NCBI RefSeq assembly: GCF_900107485.1
Contig: NZ_FNQE01000003.1
Coordinates: 1 to 64,000, forward strand
Length of the DNA stretch: 64,000 bases
Direction: 5' to 3'
Source of the DNA: Proteiniborus ethanoligenes
GTDB lineage: Bacteria > Bacillota > Clostridia > Tissierellales > Proteiniboraceae
Shown: in pieces, positions 23,825 to 33,399 of the stretch
Numbering within the stretch: position 1 is the stretch's first letter
Layout: each line of letters opens with the position of its first letter
The notes under the pieces: generated by a model
What the model saw: the letters and a program-made list of their open reading frames with translations, nothing else
The model's database searches: none
What the model was told of the DNA's origin: nothing
Translations under genes and position numbers: made by a program

Positions 23825-24983
23825 TTATAACTTCCTCTCTTTCTAAAGGTATTGTAAGCAAGACCTTAGTGCCCTCTCCTAGGGAAGAAATAATATCTAA
23901 TTTACCACTTAACAATTCAGCTCTCTCTTTCATGCCAATAAGTCCATATCCCCTTAAATCTTTGCTTCTTTTCAGTTTATCTTTTTCAAAGCCTATTCCA
24001 TTATCTTTGATTACGATAAAAAGCTTGTCCACAGCGTATTCAATTTTAATTAATACTTCTTTAGCTTTTGAATGCTTAGATACATTATTTAAGGCTTCTT
24101 GAATTATTCTAAAACACGCTATTTCAATAATAGGCTTAATATCTTCTGGATTATCTAGTATCATCAGGTCTACATTAATACCTGTCTCCTCCATAAACTT
24201 ATCAATATACCTTTGAAGTGTAGGGATAAGGCCTAAATCATCTAAAGACATAGGTCTTAAATCATATATTATTCTTCTTACATCTTTTATACTATTTCTA
24301 GCAATATCTTTCAATTCATTTAATTCATCCTTTGCTTGGCTTAAGTCTATATTGAGCAATTTCTCACATAGCTCTGCTTTCAATACCACATTTGCCATTG
24401 ATTGAGCTGGTCCATCATGTATTTCTCTCGAAACTCTCATACGCTCTTCTTCTTGAGCCTCGATAATTTTAATTCCTAAAGATTGTTTTTTATTCATATC
24501 CTCAATGGTTTCAAATATATCGTTTAGATTTCCCTTTAGGAAATCCATGGCTACACCAACCTGGGATACAAGTCTCTCAGCTTTTTCAACAATTTCAAAT
24601 GTTTTTCTTAAGGATACCTCTAAACTATTTCTCTTAGAAATTAGTTCCTTTTCTTCTTGTCTCTTTAAAACTAGCCTTACTTTTATGTTATTTGCCTCTT
24701 CATAGGCTAATCTAATATCCTGCTCAGAATATTTGTTAAAATCCCTGCTTACTACCATAAGCTTAGATTTTGTTCTTCTCTCTTCTCTGGCCAAATCATC
24801 TGTTTCTAATATTACTGCCGAGATTTTATCTTGAATAGCATTAATTTCATTTTTTATGCGTTCACATTCTTTACGAGCATTTTCAGCAATATCAAAAATC
24901 TCTTTTCTTCCACTATCTATTGTATTAATAGTTTTTTCAATTATTTCATTCATTCTTTTCAAATCTAACGATGGCTTAGACAA
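23817..24983 (-). CDS. degS: DegS-type sensor histidine kinase
   Basis: The 388-residue cytoplasmic protein has an N-terminal coiled coil (1-160) with no membrane helix, the DegS layout. The HisKA_3 phospho-site is REIHDGPAQSMANVV and the HATPase domain has IKDNGIGFEKDK and GYGLIGMKERAELL. It autophosphorylates on His and passes the phosphate to DegU. The start is TTG (24,981-24,983) with AGAGGTG six bases upstream; a GTG three codons earlier overlaps that site. It forms an operon with degU by an 8-base overlap. Confidence 0.9.
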   Translation of the reverse strand: MSKPSLDLKRMNEIIEKTINTIDSGRKEIFDIAENARKECERIKNEINAIQDKISAVILETDDLAREERRTKSKLMVVSRDFNKYSEQDIRLAYEEANNIKVRLVLKRQEEKELISKRNSLEVSLRKTFEIVEKAERLVSQVGVAMDFLKGNLNDIFETIEDMNKKQSLGIKIIEAQEEERMRVSREIHDGPAQSMANVVLKAELCEKLLNIDLSQAKDELNELKDIARNSIKDVRRIIYDLRPMSLDDLGLIPTLQRYIDKFMEETGINVDLMILDNPEDIKPIIEIACFRIIQEALNNVSKHSKAKEVLIKIEYAVDKLFIVIKDNGIGFEKDKLKRSKDLRGYGLIGMKERAELLSGKLDIISSLGEGTKVLLTIPLEREEVINE

Positions 24984-25030
24984 TATAAACACCTCTAAAA
25001 AATCCGTTTATTACTATACACAGTCTAATA

Positions 25031-25486
25031 CTAAACTTGGAGATTATCTATTTTTTCTTTTTCTTCTTCTGTAAGGACTCTTTCTAAGTCAATTAAGATT
25101 ATTAGCCTTTCATCAAGCTTACCAACTCCAGTAATGTACCTTCTATCTATTCCTGCTATTATATCTGGTGTTGGATCAATATTAGAGTCGTCAAGTCTAA
25201 CAGTTTGAGAAGCCTCATCAACTAAAAAGCCAATTTGTTTCTCATTTAAGTTGATTACTATTATTCTAGTATTTGCATCTGCTGTACGCCCTTCCATGCC
25301 AAATCTTTTCTTTAAGCATACTATAGGTATTACATTACCTCTAAAGTTAATTATTCCTTCAACAAACTTAGGTGCATTAGGTATTTTTACACTTTCTTGA
25401 TACTGGACGATTTCTCTAACATTCATTATATCTATTCCGTACTCTTCCCTTCCAAGTTTGAAAACAACATATTGATTTTCAGACAA
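25031..25486 (-). CDS. cheW: CheW-like chemotaxis coupling protein
   Basis: The 151-residue protein begins MSENQYVVFKLGREEYGIDI and carries the SH3-like CheW fold with VREIVQYQ, INFRGNVIPIVCLKKRFG and IGFLVDEAS. CheW links chemoreceptors to CheA. The start is TTG at 25,484-25,486, directly behind AAAGGAGG; a longer frame upstream lacks a good site. No cheA, receptor or flagellar gene is in the window. The gene lies 48 bases upstream of degS on the same strand, so it may be cotranscribed with it. Confidence 0.88.
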   Translation of the reverse strand: MSENQYVVFKLGREEYGIDIMNVREIVQYQESVKIPNAPKFVEGIINFRGNVIPIVCLKKRFGMEGRTADANTRIIVINLNEKQIGFLVDEASQTVRLDDSNIDPTPDIIAGIDRRYITGVGKLDERLIILIDLERVLTEEEKEKIDNLQV

Positions 25487-25591
25487 TTTAATATCCTCCT
25501 TTAACAATTGTTTACTTACTTTATTTCTACAATCTTTTCGTTTTTCCTTCAAAAAAATTATAAAACGTATTATTTAGTTCCAAATACCTCA

Positions 25592-25765
25592 CTATTCATC
25601 AACTACTTCTATATTTTCAAGCTGCTTTCTAAAATTTTCTCTAAAAATAGCTAAGTATTCCTGTCTTAAAAACTTTTGTTCCTCTTTTTCTAATTCTGAA
25701 AGTCCTGTTTCCTTTGCTTTTCTTGCTAAGTAGTTTATTCTATCTAATTTTTCTTTTGAAATCAT
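25592..25765 (-). CDS. DUF896/UPF0291 small protein
   Basis: The 57-residue protein MISKEKLDRINYLARKAKET, with EEQKFLRQEYLAIFRENFR, matches the DUF896 (YnzC-like) family, small helical-hairpin proteins widespread in Firmicutes with no clear biochemical role. The ATG at 25,763-25,765 is ten bases after AGGAGG; an ATG nine bases upstream abuts that site. It stands alone between cheW and the hut terminator. Confidence 0.85.
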   Translation of the reverse strand: MISKEKLDRINYLARKAKETGLSELEKEEQKFLRQEYLAIFRENFRKQLENIEVVDE

Positions 25766-25821
25766 CTTAAGCATTCCTCCTAAATTTTTATTAATATATT
25801 ATACTACTTCTATAATACTTT

Positions 25822-25851
25822 AAAAAGGGCTAATTGAATTTAGCCCTTTTT
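25822..25851 (-). terminator. Terminator of the hut operon
   Basis: AAAAAGGGCTAA (25,822-25,833) pairs with TTAGCCCTTTTT (25,840-25,851), a 12-bp stem directly after the hutI stop codon. Confidence 0.85.
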
Positions 25852-27111
25852 CTAATTACGCTCTATTACTATTTCTCCATTTTTAATTACTTTATCTACA
25901 TGATTTATTCCAAAATGATATATAATATAATTAATATTAGGCGAATCGAAAATAACAATATCTGCTTTTTTGCCTATTTTTATGCTACCTATGCTATTTT
26001 CTCTTTTAAGAGAGCAGGCACTATTTATAGTAACTGCTGAAAAAACTTCTTCTGGAGTCATCTTCAACATAATTGAAGCAAAGGACATTACCAGTTGTAA
26101 ATTTTCAGTTGGGCTACTTCCTGGGTTATAGTCTGTGGAAAGAGCAACAGGTACTCCTAATTCTATCATTTTTCTTGCATTTGCGTATTTCCCAGAGCCT
26201 AGATTAAAGGATGTAGCAGGTAGTAGATCTGCAATAACTCCATTTTCAGCCATCATTTTCATGCCTTGCTCACTTGCTGCTACTAGATGGTCTGCAGATA
26301 CTGCACCTATCTCTGCTGCCAGTTCTGCTCCCCCTATAGGTTCAATCTCATCTGCATGAAGCTTTGAATACATACCATATTCTTTGGCCTCATTCAATAT
26401 TCTTCTTGTTTCTTCTATTGTAAATACTCCTTCTTCGCAAAACACATCACAAAATTCAGCCAATTTTTCTTCTGCTACTTTTGGAATCATTTCATTTATT
26501 ATTATCTTAACAAATTCTTCTCTATTCTGTTTATATTCTAGGGGTATTGCATGAGCTCCCATAAATGTAGAGACAATATCTACAGGGTGGTTTTTATTAA
26601 GCTCCTTTGCTACTCTTAGCTGCTTAAGCTCAGTTTCTATATCTAATCCATACCCGCTTTTAGCTTCTAGTGTAGTTACTCCAAATTCAAGCATTATATT
26701 AAGGCTTTTTTCAGCTTTTTTGTATAGCTCTTCAAAAGAAGCATTTTGTGTAGCCTTAACTGTACTTAGTATTCCTCCTCCTGCTTTCAATATGTCCATA
26801 TATTTCATCCCATTTAGCTTCATAGGCAATTCATTTTCTCTTGAGCCTCCGTGTACTAAATGTGTATGAGGATCTATTAAGCCTGGAGTAACAGTTTTTC
26901 CCCTGCCATCGATTATCTTTGTTTTTTCATGACTTTCTATATCATCTGGTAGTTCGCCTTCTCCAACATAAATGATCTTATCTCTTGCTATGACAACTAT
27001 GCCATTTTCTATTAATCCAATGTTTTTCATTTCTTCTTTTATTCTAGGTTTATCAGGTCCTTCCATTGTAACTAACTGAGAAATGTTTTTTATTACAATA
27101 TCAGCCTTCAT
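25852..27111 (-). CDS. hutI: Imidazolonepropionase
   Basis: The 419-residue protein has the amidohydrolase metal motif DPHTHLVHGG (His82, His84), later metal ligands in KLHADEIEP and ADHLVAASEQG, and STDYNPGSSPTENLQ near the C-terminus. It hydrolyses 4-imidazolone-5-propionate to N-formimino-L-glutamate, step three of histidine degradation. The ATG at 27,111 has AGGGTGAT ahead. It is the last gene of hutH-hutU-ftcD-hutI, 9 bases from ftcD, and ends in a strong terminator. Confidence 0.95.
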   Translation of the reverse strand: MKADIVIKNISQLVTMEGPDKPRIKEEMKNIGLIENGIVVIARDKIIYVGEGELPDDIESHEKTKIIDGRGKTVTPGLIDPHTHLVHGGSRENELPMKLNGMKYMDILKAGGGILSTVKATQNASFEELYKKAEKSLNIMLEFGVTTLEAKSGYGLDIETELKQLRVAKELNKNHPVDIVSTFMGAHAIPLEYKQNREEFVKIIINEMIPKVAEEKLAEFCDVFCEEGVFTIEETRRILNEAKEYGMYSKLHADEIEPIGGAELAAEIGAVSADHLVAASEQGMKMMAENGVIADLLPATSFNLGSGKYANARKMIELGVPVALSTDYNPGSSPTENLQLVMSFASIMLKMTPEEVFSAVTINSACSLKRENSIGSIKIGKKADIVIFDSPNINYIIYHFGINHVDKVIKNGEIVIERN

Positions 27112-27120
27112 AAAATCACC

Positions 27121-28017
27121 CTATTCATATATTCTCTTTTCTAGTATCTGATCTTCTCTGAAGTTTTCAATCTTCAAATAATAATCTGCACAGTTGATTA
27201 ACGCCATCATAGGTACTAAGCCTATTATTTCGCTTCCAATCACATTTACTCCGTATCTATTAGCTTCTCTTTCAATCATGTCAAATACCCTATAAAGTGG
27301 CGTGCTTATATAGTCTACCATATTCATAGTGACCTGAACTATGTTTCTTTCTTTTATCTCTACGCCTAAAGCCTTGCAGGCTGTAAATCCTCCATTTCTA
27401 CCTCTTACGCTTTTAGCTATTTTATTCGCTATTTCTAAGTTATCAGTACCTAAATTAACATTAAATGCAACAAGAGGCATTCTAGCTCCAACTGCTGTTG
27501 CTCCTGCCTTTACATTTAGAGTATCTGGTCCATAATCGGGCTTCCATTCGTTATCTTTCATTTTTTCATTCATATTTTCATATTGACCCTTTCTCACAGA
27601 AGCGAGATTTTCTCTATGAGAGGCACTTGCAGATTTTTCATAAAGAAATACAGATATCCCTAGTTCTTCTCCTATTCTTTTCCCTATTCTTTTAGACATT
27701 TCTATACACTCTTCCACAGTCACATCAGTTATAGGGATCAAAGGTATCACATCTGTGGCTCCCATTCTAGGATGCTCACCCTTATGCTTACTCATATCTA
27801 TAAGCTCCGCTGCTTTTTTACATGCATTAAATGCTGCTTCTTCTACTGCCTCGGGAGTCCCTATAAAAGTAGTTACACATCTGTTATGATCCTTATCCAT
27901 TGAATAATCTAGTAGCTTTGTCCCTTCTACTTTTCTTATTTCATCAATGATTTTTTCTATAAGGATTTTATCTACACCCTCACTAAAATTTGGGACACAT
28001 TGAACTATTTTAGCCAT
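27121..28017 (-). CDS. ftcD: Glutamate formimidoyltransferase
   Basis: The 298-residue protein begins MAKIVQCVPNFSEGVDKILI and has the characteristic HPRMGATDVIPLIP and conserved basic stretches of the formiminotransferase domain. It transfers the formimino group from N-formimino-glutamate to tetrahydrofolate, giving glutamate and 5-formimino-THF. The length matches the transferase-only form, without the cyclodeaminase domain. The cyclodeaminase (fchA) is not in this cluster and must be elsewhere. The start follows a GGGGGAG site. It lies 16 bases downstream of hutU. Confidence 0.94.
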   Translation of the reverse strand: MAKIVQCVPNFSEGVDKILIEKIIDEIRKVEGTKLLDYSMDKDHNRCVTTFIGTPEAVEEAAFNACKKAAELIDMSKHKGEHPRMGATDVIPLIPITDVTVEECIEMSKRIGKRIGEELGISVFLYEKSASASHRENLASVRKGQYENMNEKMKDNEWKPDYGPDTLNVKAGATAVGARMPLVAFNVNLGTDNLEIANKIAKSVRGRNGGFTACKALGVEIKERNIVQVTMNMVDYISTPLYRVFDMIEREANRYGVNVIGSEIIGLVPMMALINCADYYLKIENFREDQILEKRIYE

Positions 28018-28033
28018 ACTATCTCCCCCTTGT

Positions 28034-30058
28034 TTATTTATATGCCTTTTCTACAAGAGAACTGATTAAGCCCTCATCTGGAATATATGGTAATGTTATA
28101 TGATCACTATCCTTGTGCATATTGTTATACTCTATACATGTCTCGATGGAGTTTTCATTCCTTCCCCATGCGCGTCTTGCCACACCCCCCATTACATCCC
28201 AAGGTATGGCCATTCTTATAATATTGTCTACCCTTTCACTACCATCTAATACCAGTCCGAATCCACCGTTTATTGATTTGCCTATTCCTACTCCACCACC
28301 ATTGTGAAGTGCTACTAAACTCATTCCCCTAGCTGCATTTCCTGCAAAGCAATGAGTAGCCATATCAGCCATTATGTTGCTTCCATCTTTAATATTTGAG
28401 GTTTCTCTAAATGGAGAGTCAGTTCCACCGGTATCATGATGGTCTCTTCCTAGCATTATAGGCCCTACTTCTCCATTTCTAACCATTTCATTAAATTTTA
28501 GGGCTATGTCTCTTCGTCCTAGTGCATCTTGGTAAAGAATTCTTGCCTGTGTACCTACTACTAGCCTATTTTCTTCTGCATCCCTTATCCATACATAATT
28601 ATCTCTATCTTGTCCTCTTCGATTAGGATTGATAGCATCCATAGCAGCATTGTCAGTTTTTATAAGGTCTTCATGATTCCCGCTTAAGCAAACCCATCTA
28701 AATGGTCCATAGCCATAATCAAATAAAAGTGGCCCTAGTATATCTTCTACATATGAAGGGAATATAAAGCCTTCACTTTCATCTGTACCATTTTTAGCTA
28801 TATCCTTAGCTCCAGCATCAAATACAGCTTTCATAAAGCTGTTTCCATAATCAAAGAAATAAGTACCTCTATTGGTCAGTTCTCTAATAAGATGAAAATG
28901 CTTTATAAGTGATTTATCTACTAACTCTATAAATTTGCCCTTATCACATTTTAAAAGCTCTGTTCTCTCTTCAAAGCTCAAGCCTTGTGGACAATATCCA
29001 CCATCATAGGGTGCATGACATGAGGTTTGGTCTGATAAAAGCTCTATATAAATATTGTTATTTACTGCATATTCAAGTAAATCCACTATATTTCCATGAT
29101 AAGCAATTGAAATAGGCTCTTTCTTTTTCATGTATTCATCTGCCCAACTGAAAATCTCTTTTAAATCATTGGAAGCTCTAGTTATCCAACCTTGGTCTAG
29201 TCTTGTTTGGATTCTAGAATAATCCACTTCTGCTATTATTCCTACACCTTTAGCTATTTCCACAGCTTTACCCTGTGCTCCGCTCATACCTCCAAGACCT
29301 GAAGATACAAATAAATGGCCTCTTAAATCTCCATCTTCAGCAACACCTAGCTTTATTCTTCCAGCATTTAATATGGTGTTAAAAGTTCCATGAACTATTC
29401 CCTGAGGTCCTATATACATCCAACCACCAGCGGTCATCTGCCCATAGTTAGCTACACCCATAGCCTGCGCTTTGTTCCAATGGTTTTGATCATCAAACAT
29501 TCCAATCATTAATGCATTAGTTATTATTACTCTAGGACTTTCCACGCTAGATTTAAAAAGCCCAACAGGATGACCAGAAGCTATTACTAAAGTTTGCTCT
29601 TCTGTTAATACCTCTAAATATTTCATGATTAGTCTATATTGCATCCAATTTTGACAAACCTGACCTGTTTCCCCATAGGTAACTAGCTCATATGGATAAA
29701 GTGCTACATCAAAATCAAGATTATTATCTATCATTACCTGAAAGGCTTTGCCTTCTATGCAATTTCCCCTATATTCATGTATAGGTCTTCCTTTAATATT
29801 GCCTTCTGGTCTATAACGATAGCCATATATCCTTCCTCTAGTCATTAATTCTTCTAAAAACTCCGGTGCTAGCTTTTCATGTAGCTCTGCTGGTATATAC
29901 CTAAGTGCATTTTTAAGAGCTATTTCCGTTTCCCTTTTCGTCAATGTGAATTCTCTCTTTGGTGCTCTCCTAACACCTTGAGTAAATTTAGGTGCAGGTG
30001 GTAGATGGTTTTCAAGCTTAATAGTCATTGCCTTTGAAATATTAAGATTATTAATCAT
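28034..30058 (-). CDS. hutU: Urocanate hydratase
   Basis: The 674-residue protein shows urocanase signatures: SSGLGGMSGAQGKA in the NAD-binding region, QTSCHAPYDGGYCPQG, and ALHNGGGVGIGKSINGGFG near the C-terminus. It adds water to urocanate, giving imidazolonepropionate, using tightly bound NAD. Length is in the range of long Clostridia-type urocanases, which have an N-terminal extension compared with the 550-residue Bacillus form. ATG at 30,058 has AGGAGGAGG upstream. It is 13 bases downstream of hutH. Confidence 0.95.
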   Translation of the reverse strand: MINNLNISKAMTIKLENHLPPAPKFTQGVRRAPKREFTLTKRETEIALKNALRYIPAELHEKLAPEFLEELMTRGRIYGYRYRPEGNIKGRPIHEYRGNCIEGKAFQVMIDNNLDFDVALYPYELVTYGETGQVCQNWMQYRLIMKYLEVLTEEQTLVIASGHPVGLFKSSVESPRVIITNALMIGMFDDQNHWNKAQAMGVANYGQMTAGGWMYIGPQGIVHGTFNTILNAGRIKLGVAEDGDLRGHLFVSSGLGGMSGAQGKAVEIAKGVGIIAEVDYSRIQTRLDQGWITRASNDLKEIFSWADEYMKKKEPISIAYHGNIVDLLEYAVNNNIYIELLSDQTSCHAPYDGGYCPQGLSFEERTELLKCDKGKFIELVDKSLIKHFHLIRELTNRGTYFFDYGNSFMKAVFDAGAKDIAKNGTDESEGFIFPSYVEDILGPLLFDYGYGPFRWVCLSGNHEDLIKTDNAAMDAINPNRRGQDRDNYVWIRDAEENRLVVGTQARILYQDALGRRDIALKFNEMVRNGEVGPIMLGRDHHDTGGTDSPFRETSNIKDGSNIMADMATHCFAGNAARGMSLVALHNGGGVGIGKSINGGFGLVLDGSERVDNIIRMAIPWDVMGGVARRAWGRNENSIETCIEYNNMHKDSDHITLPYIPDEGLISSLVEKAYK

Positions 30059-30071
30059 ACTTTTCCTCCTC

Positions 30072-31601
30072 CTAATAATATATTTCTCCTATGGATTTCT
30101 CTATGCTTTTTATAATTATACCTGACTTTACAATATCTTCGCATTTATTTATCTCTACATTCATTATCTGATCGTTCTCAAGAGTTTTTATTTTCTCTCT
30201 GATAATATGATATGCAACTTGAGTTCCCTTGCCAAGTCCTTTGTTTCCTCGTAAATCTATGGCTTGACATGCTCCCAACAATTCCATTGACAAAACCTTT
30301 CTTGCATTATCTAATATGGCTCTTGCCTTTCTTGCTGCTATAGTTCCCATAGATACATGATCCTCTTGATTTGCAGATGAAGGTATAGAATCTACACTTG
30401 CTGGGTGAGCAAGAACCTTATTTTCTGAAACTAAAGAGGCTGCTGAGTATTGTACAATCATAAAGCCAGAATTAAGTCCACCATTTTTCACTAAAAATGC
30501 AGGTAATCCGCTTAAGGCTGGATTTACCAATCTCTCTAGTCTTCTTTCAGAAACATTGGCAAGCTCAGCTAATGCTATACCAAGAAAATCAAAGCTAATT
30601 GCCATAGGCTGCCCATGAAAATTACCTCCAGATATTACTTCTTCTACATCTTCAAATATAAGAGGGTTATCAGTAGCAGAGTTAATTTCAATCTCTACTT
30701 TTTCTTTAACATATTTTATAGCATCCTTACTAGCACCATGAATTTGAGGAAGGCATCTAATAACATAAGCATCTTGAACCCTTATTTGACCTTGCTCTGT
30801 AGTCATTTTGCTATCCTGTAAAATTCTCAATAAATTTTTTGCTGTGTTTATTTGACCTTCATGAGGTCTTACCTGGTGTACCTTTTCATCAAAGGCTGTG
30901 ACTATTCCATTTAAAGCCTCTACAGTCATAGCAGCGCTAACATCTGCCATCTTGCTAATATTTATTGCATCATAAACTGCTAATGCACCTATTGCTGTCA
31001 TTACCTGAGTACCATTAATAAGTGCCAACCCTTCCTTAGATGTAAGCTCTATAGTTGGAACATTGGCTTTCTCCATGGCTTCCTTTCCAGACATTCTAGC
31101 ACCTTTGTAGAAGGCCTCACCTTCTCCCAGCATTACAAGTACCATATGTGAGAGAGGTGCAAGGTCGCCACTTGCTCCTAAAGAACCCTTTTCAGGAATT
31201 ACAGGATGAACTCCCTTATTTAGCATTTCAATTAAAGTGTTCAGAGTTTCAAGTCTTATTCCCGAATACCCCTTTGCTAAAGCATTTGCTCTTAGGAGCA
31301 TAACCCCCCTTACTATTTCTTCATCTAAAGGCTCTCCAACTCCACATGAATGGCTTATTATAAGGTTTCTTTGAAGGGTCCTTGCTTCCTTTTTAGAAAT
31401 AACCACATCACTAAATTTGCCAAAACCTGTCGTAATTCCATAAACAACTTTTTCTTCATTCACGAACCTATCAACTAGTTCCCTTGATTTTATTACTTTA
31501 TCTATAGCATCAGTAGATAATTGCACTTCATAATTATTTCTAGCTACGTGAACAATATCCTCTATCCTGAGACTATTTCCATCTAATATTACTTTTCTCA
31601 C
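30072..31601 (-). CDS. hutH: Histidine ammonia-lyase
   Basis: The 509-residue protein has the MIO-forming Ala143-Ser144-Gly145 in GSLGASGDLAPLSH, plus YGITTGFGKF and the conserved NALAKGYSG. It deaminates histidine to urocanate, the first step. The start is GTG at 31,599-31,601, seven bases after GAGGAG; an in-frame TTG upstream overlaps that site. It is the first gene of the hut operon. A promoter candidate lies 50 bases upstream. Confidence 0.96.
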   Translation of the reverse strand: MRKVILDGNSLRIEDIVHVARNNYEVQLSTDAIDKVIKSRELVDRFVNEEKVVYGITTGFGKFSDVVISKKEARTLQRNLIISHSCGVGEPLDEEIVRGVMLLRANALAKGYSGIRLETLNTLIEMLNKGVHPVIPEKGSLGASGDLAPLSHMVLVMLGEGEAFYKGARMSGKEAMEKANVPTIELTSKEGLALINGTQVMTAIGALAVYDAINISKMADVSAAMTVEALNGIVTAFDEKVHQVRPHEGQINTAKNLLRILQDSKMTTEQGQIRVQDAYVIRCLPQIHGASKDAIKYVKEKVEIEINSATDNPLIFEDVEEVISGGNFHGQPMAISFDFLGIALAELANVSERRLERLVNPALSGLPAFLVKNGGLNSGFMIVQYSAASLVSENKVLAHPASVDSIPSSANQEDHVSMGTIAARKARAILDNARKVLSMELLGACQAIDLRGNKGLGKGTQVAYHIIREKIKTLENDQIMNVEINKCEDIVKSGIIIKSIEKSIGEIYY

Positions 31602-31652
31602 AATATCACTCCTCAATTATTATCATAATTAGGTTTTATTATCTATTCTTTA

Positions 31653-31682
31653 ATTATACTAAATCTCCTCCTGTTTTTGCAA
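31653..31682 (-). promoter_or_regulatory. Promoter candidate of the hut operon
   Basis: On the minus strand TTGCAA (31,677-31,682) and TATAAT (31,653-31,658) are separated by 18 bases. No HutP-type or other known operator is recognised. The spacer holds AGGAGGAG, probably by chance. Confidence 0.55.
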
Positions 31683-31794
31683 AAATATTTTAACTCTTCA
31701 ACAAATTTTAGTAATGTGTAGTATTAACTTGATAAAGCAATAGAGCCCCTAATGGTAGAGACTCTATATAGATTCGTTTTCTAATATTAATTTA

Positions 31795-32175
31795 TTATGC
31801 AACATAGTACACTGCAGTAAATATTAACGACAATATAATATTGGCAGTGCCAATGATTAATAGCACTTTAGTCAGAAATTTTAGTAGCATTCTAGCATTC
31901 ATTGTATCAGTTTCACTAAAATTACCAGGCTTTAAAATAAACCTTTTATGTATTAGCCATGCAAAGATTCTCATTAATACACTACCAGATAATATAATTG
32001 TACCTACAACAAAATAATAATCACTTAAAATTACACTGCTCACTTGTTTTCCATGCTTGATGAAAGCTACTAAAAACACAATACCTATAAGAGCTAAGGT
32101 TACTATGGCTATTTTAATTAAAATTTTCTTTCTTAATAGCTTTATAGTTTCATTGTTACGATGTTTTTTTGACAT
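31795..32175 (-). CDS. Small integral membrane protein, unknown
   Basis: The 126-residue protein starts MSKKHRNNETIKLLRKKILI with a basic cytoplasmic tail, followed by three hydrophobic helices (about 17-40, 52-74, 98-123). It resembles DUF3899-type small membrane proteins only in length and topology. The ATG at 32,173-32,175 has GAGGTGG upstream. It stands alone between the hut promoter and the LacI gene. No function is proposed. Confidence 0.65.
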   Translation of the reverse strand: MSKKHRNNETIKLLRKKILIKIAIVTLALIGIVFLVAFIKHGKQVSSVILSDYYFVVGTIILSGSVLMRIFAWLIHKRFILKPGNFSETDTMNARMLLKFLTKVLLIIGTANIILSLIFTAVYYVA

Positions 32176-32235
32176 ACGCCACCTCAAATATATTATCTAC
32201 TTAATTTTACCAGTTTATAATATGTATATCAAGAA

Positions 32236-32262
32236 AAAAGAAGCTAGTAATTAGCCTCTTTT
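32236..32262 (-). terminator. Terminator of the lacI-type gene
   Basis: An 11-bp stem with one mismatch pairs AAAAGAAGCTA (32,236-32,246) with TAGCCTCTTTT (32,252-32,262). It lies about 33 bases past the stop at 32,295. Confidence 0.6.
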
Positions 32263-32294
32263 ATAAAAAAATCAAAGTTGAACTTTCCTATTCC

Positions 32295-33299
32295 TTATAA
32301 TATTTTAGCACAGCTTTCTCGTTTTTGTATTTGGAAAGGCAGGATAATAGTATCTTTATCCACTTTTTCTTTTTTTATTTCCTTTATTATTCTTCTTATA
32401 GCAACTGCTCCTATATCATAGAAAGGCTCCTTTATTGTAGTTAATCTAGGTCTAAATATTGATGCTGTCTTAATATCACCATAGCCTGCTACAGACATTT
32501 GATCTGGAACCTTAATATTGTTATCATGCAAATAGCTTAGTACACCAATTGACAATTCATCGTGACTACAGAATATTGCTGTAATTTCATCATTAGAGCT
32601 AATTATATCCTTGCATATTTCATAGCCATCATCTATGTTCCTTCCCTTAGCATAATATATTTTTTCCTCATAGCCTTCATTTTCTGATATAGCTTTCTTA
32701 TAACCTTCAAGCTTTATCATTTCTAGAGAGTTTTCTTCTTCACTAGATGATACATATGCTATATTTTCATGTCCTAGGCTGATTAAATAATTTGTCATTT
32801 CATAAGTTGCCTCAAGGCTATCAATGGTTACAGTAGGGAAATCCTCATTAGAAAAGTATCTATTTAGATAAACAAAGGGCATTTTAAAATCCTTTATTTG
32901 GTTATCTATTTCCTTATTTAAGGAGTCCGAAATAAGTATTATTCCTTCTGCTTGTTTTCTGCTTAAAATCTGCATGTATTTTATTTCTGCTGCTTTATCT
33001 CCATATGTACTACATAGTAATATATCGTAGTCGTACATTTTCCCAACCTCTTCTATGCCCCTTACTAATTGTGCAATATAAGTATCTCCTAAATCAGTTA
33101 CTATAACACCTATTAAGAATGATTTCTTAGTTACTAATGTTCTAGCAACCTCATTTGGTTTATATCCAATTTCATTTATTACCTCTAAAACCTTTTGCCT
33201 TATTTCTGGGCTTACTGGCTTGGAATTATTTATTACTCTAGAAACCGTAGATATAGATACTCCAGCCATTTTAGCCACATCTTTAATAGTTGCAGTCAT
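32295..33299 (-). CDS. LacI-family transcriptional regulator
   Basis: The 334-residue protein has an N-terminal LacI HTH (TIKDVAKMAGVSISTVSRVI) and a hinge around NEIGYKPNEVARTL. A type I periplasmic-binding-like sugar-sensing domain follows (60-330), with FCSHDELSIG and the C-terminal RPRLTTIKEP. The family usually represses sugar catabolic operons; none is adjacent, so the targets are elsewhere or global (CcpA-like). The ATG at 33,299 has GGAGG upstream. It is monocistronic. Confidence 0.9.
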   Translation of the reverse strand: MTATIKDVAKMAGVSISTVSRVINNSKPVSPEIRQKVLEVINEIGYKPNEVARTLVTKKSFLIGVIVTDLGDTYIAQLVRGIEEVGKMYDYDILLCSTYGDKAAEIKYMQILSRKQAEGIILISDSLNKEIDNQIKDFKMPFVYLNRYFSNEDFPTVTIDSLEATYEMTNYLISLGHENIAYVSSSEEENSLEMIKLEGYKKAISENEGYEEKIYYAKGRNIDDGYEICKDIISSNDEITAIFCSHDELSIGVLSYLHDNNIKVPDQMSVAGYGDIKTASIFRPRLTTIKEPFYDIGAVAIRRIIKEIKKEKVDKDTIILPFQIQKRESCAKIL

Positions 33300-33399
33300 G
33301 ATTTTTTCCTCCTGTTATTTGTATTTTTATACCTTCTTTATCCAATCATCACAACAATGTTAATTTTCAATTTTAGATAGATATAATAGCAGCTAAGGT

